A stretch of 21,419 bases of DNA from Aalborgiella sp043740415 (GTDB lineage: Bacteria; Pseudomonadota; Gammaproteobacteria; Burkholderiales; Burkholderiaceae_C): positions 1 to 21,419 of the forward strand of contig JAYUCJ010000209.1 in the NCBI GenBank assembly GCA_043740415.1, in the 5' to 3' direction. Numbering within the stretch: position 1 is the first letter of the stretch; every line of letters begins with the position of its first letter. Positions 20,786 through 21,419 of the stretch are shown here, in pieces. A program made the translations under genes and the position numbers. The notes under the pieces are model-generated. The model was not told where the DNA came from. It ran no database searches and was given only the letters and a program-made list of their open reading frames with translations.

Positions 20786-21419
20786 ATGACCACTTTCTCC
20801 CTCCCAATTCTGCAAGACATCAGCAACCCCGCCTTCACCGCCAAGCTGCAACACAAAATCGACAACAAAACCAAACCACTGGGTTCGCTCGGTCAACTGG
20901 AGGGTTTGGCGCTGCAAATCGGGCAGATTTTGGGCACAGAATCGCCACAACTCGACCAGCCGCAGATGTTGGTGTTTGCCGGCGACCACGGTTTGACGGC
21001 GCGTGGCGTCTCGGCTTTCCCCAGTGACGTGACCTGGCAGATGGTGGAAAATTTTCTCGCCGGCGGTGCAGCCGTTTCCGTGCTCGCGCGCCAGCACGGC
21101 ATTGCGCTCACGGTGGTGGACTGCGGTGTGCGGCACGATTTCCTTGCCGGGCGCGGTGAAGGCGCGCAGTCGCGCCCCGGCTTGATCGTGGCCAAGGCGG
21201 CCTACGGCAGCGACGACTGTACGCAAAGCCCGGCGATGAGCCGCGCGGTGTGCGCAGCCGCCATCGCCCACGGCGAAGCCATCGTCAAGGCGTTGCCCGG
21301 CAACGCCTTGCTGCTCGGTGAAATGGGTATCGCCAACACCTCGGCGGCGGCCTTGCTGATGGCGCGCTTCACTGGCCTGCCCATCGAGCAATGCACCGGG
21401 CGCGGCACCGGGCTTGACG
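20786..21419 (+). CDS. cobT: Nicotinate-nucleotide-dimethylbenzimidazole phosphoribosyltransferase CobT, N-terminal part
   Basis: This cytoplasmic enzyme makes alpha-ribazole phosphate, the lower-ligand nucleotide of cobalamin. The 211 codons visible are open to the window end. Motifs seen are KTKPLGSLGQLE near residue 32, MLVFAGDHGLTARGVSAFP, the NFLAGGAAVSVLARQHG stretch, and EMGIANTSAAALLMARF followed by TGRGTGLD. These are all typical CobT. The catalytic glutamate near the C-terminus lies beyond the window. ATG at 20786 has no visible ribosome binding site. It is separated from cobQ by a 116-bp gap holding the long inverted repeat, so it may be expressed at a different level. Confidence 0.95.
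   Translation, partial: MTTFSLPILQDISNPAFTAKLQHKIDNKTKPLGSLGQLEGLALQIGQILGTESPQLDQPQMLVFAGDHGLTARGVSAFPSDVTWQMVENFLAGGAAVSVLARQHGIALTVVDCGVRHDFLAGRGEGAQSRPGLIVAKAAYGSDDCTQSPAMSRAVCAAAIAHGEAIVKALPGNALLLGEMGIANTSAAALLMARFTGLPIEQCTGRGTGLD

Noticed and set aside
20618..21391. Long minus-strand open frame across the cobQ-cobT junction
   Set aside because: It is antisense to clear CobT and contains the RPEPVEG peptide that comes from the dispersed inverted repeat, a well-known spurious translation.

Overview
The window reads like a chromosomal segment of a betaproteobacterium in the order Burkholderiales, most likely Comamonadaceae or a close relative. This rests on the protein families, the fumarase-murI pairing, a zapA-6S RNA-TSUP arrangement, and short interspersed repeats of types I recall from that family. 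The genus cannot be fixed from the sequence alone.

Left part (1-5623), housekeeping and mixed genes. On the minus strand lie the start of glutamate racemase (murI, cut by the window edge), a complete class I fumarase, and a VapBC-type toxin-antitoxin pair with a nested inverted repeat in its upstream region. nhaA (Na+/H+ antiporter) follows on the plus strand with a TTG start. A TSUP-family permease, a convincing 6S RNA, zapA and a small coiled-coil ZapB-like gene complete this part on the minus strand.

Right part (5684-21419), a cobalamin (vitamin B12) cluster, all on the plus strand. It opens with a cobalamin riboswitch ahead of btuB. The order is then cobB/cbiA, a BtuF-like protein without signal peptide, cobU, btuF, btuC, bioB, btuD, cobO, a two-gene foreign-looking insert, cbiB, cobC, cobQ and cobT (cut by the window end). 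Many junctions are ATGA stop/start overlaps, which suggests translational coupling. Together the products import corrinoids (BtuB, BtuF, BtuC, BtuD), adenosylate them (CobO), amidate them (CobB, CobQ), attach the aminopropanol arm (CobC, CbiB) and build the nucleotide loop (CobU, CobT). No early corrin-ring genes are present here. Biotin synthase sits between the BtuC and BtuD genes.

Three things stand out. (1) An AT-rich pair at 15131-17106 encodes an OLD/AAA_15-like ATPase and a small protein with a PD-(D/E)XK-like D...ExK pattern. It is inserted between cobO and cbiB without breaking the gene order and is a candidate undescribed ATPase-nuclease defence module. (2) A repeat family of exactly 45 bp has five full copies and one possible partial copy. 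All lie inside B12-cluster genes, three in the same reading frame as hydrophobic peptide insertions, and two forming the start and end of btuD. (3) cobC carries an in-frame insertion made of a palindromic repeat plus a 12-bp minisatellite.
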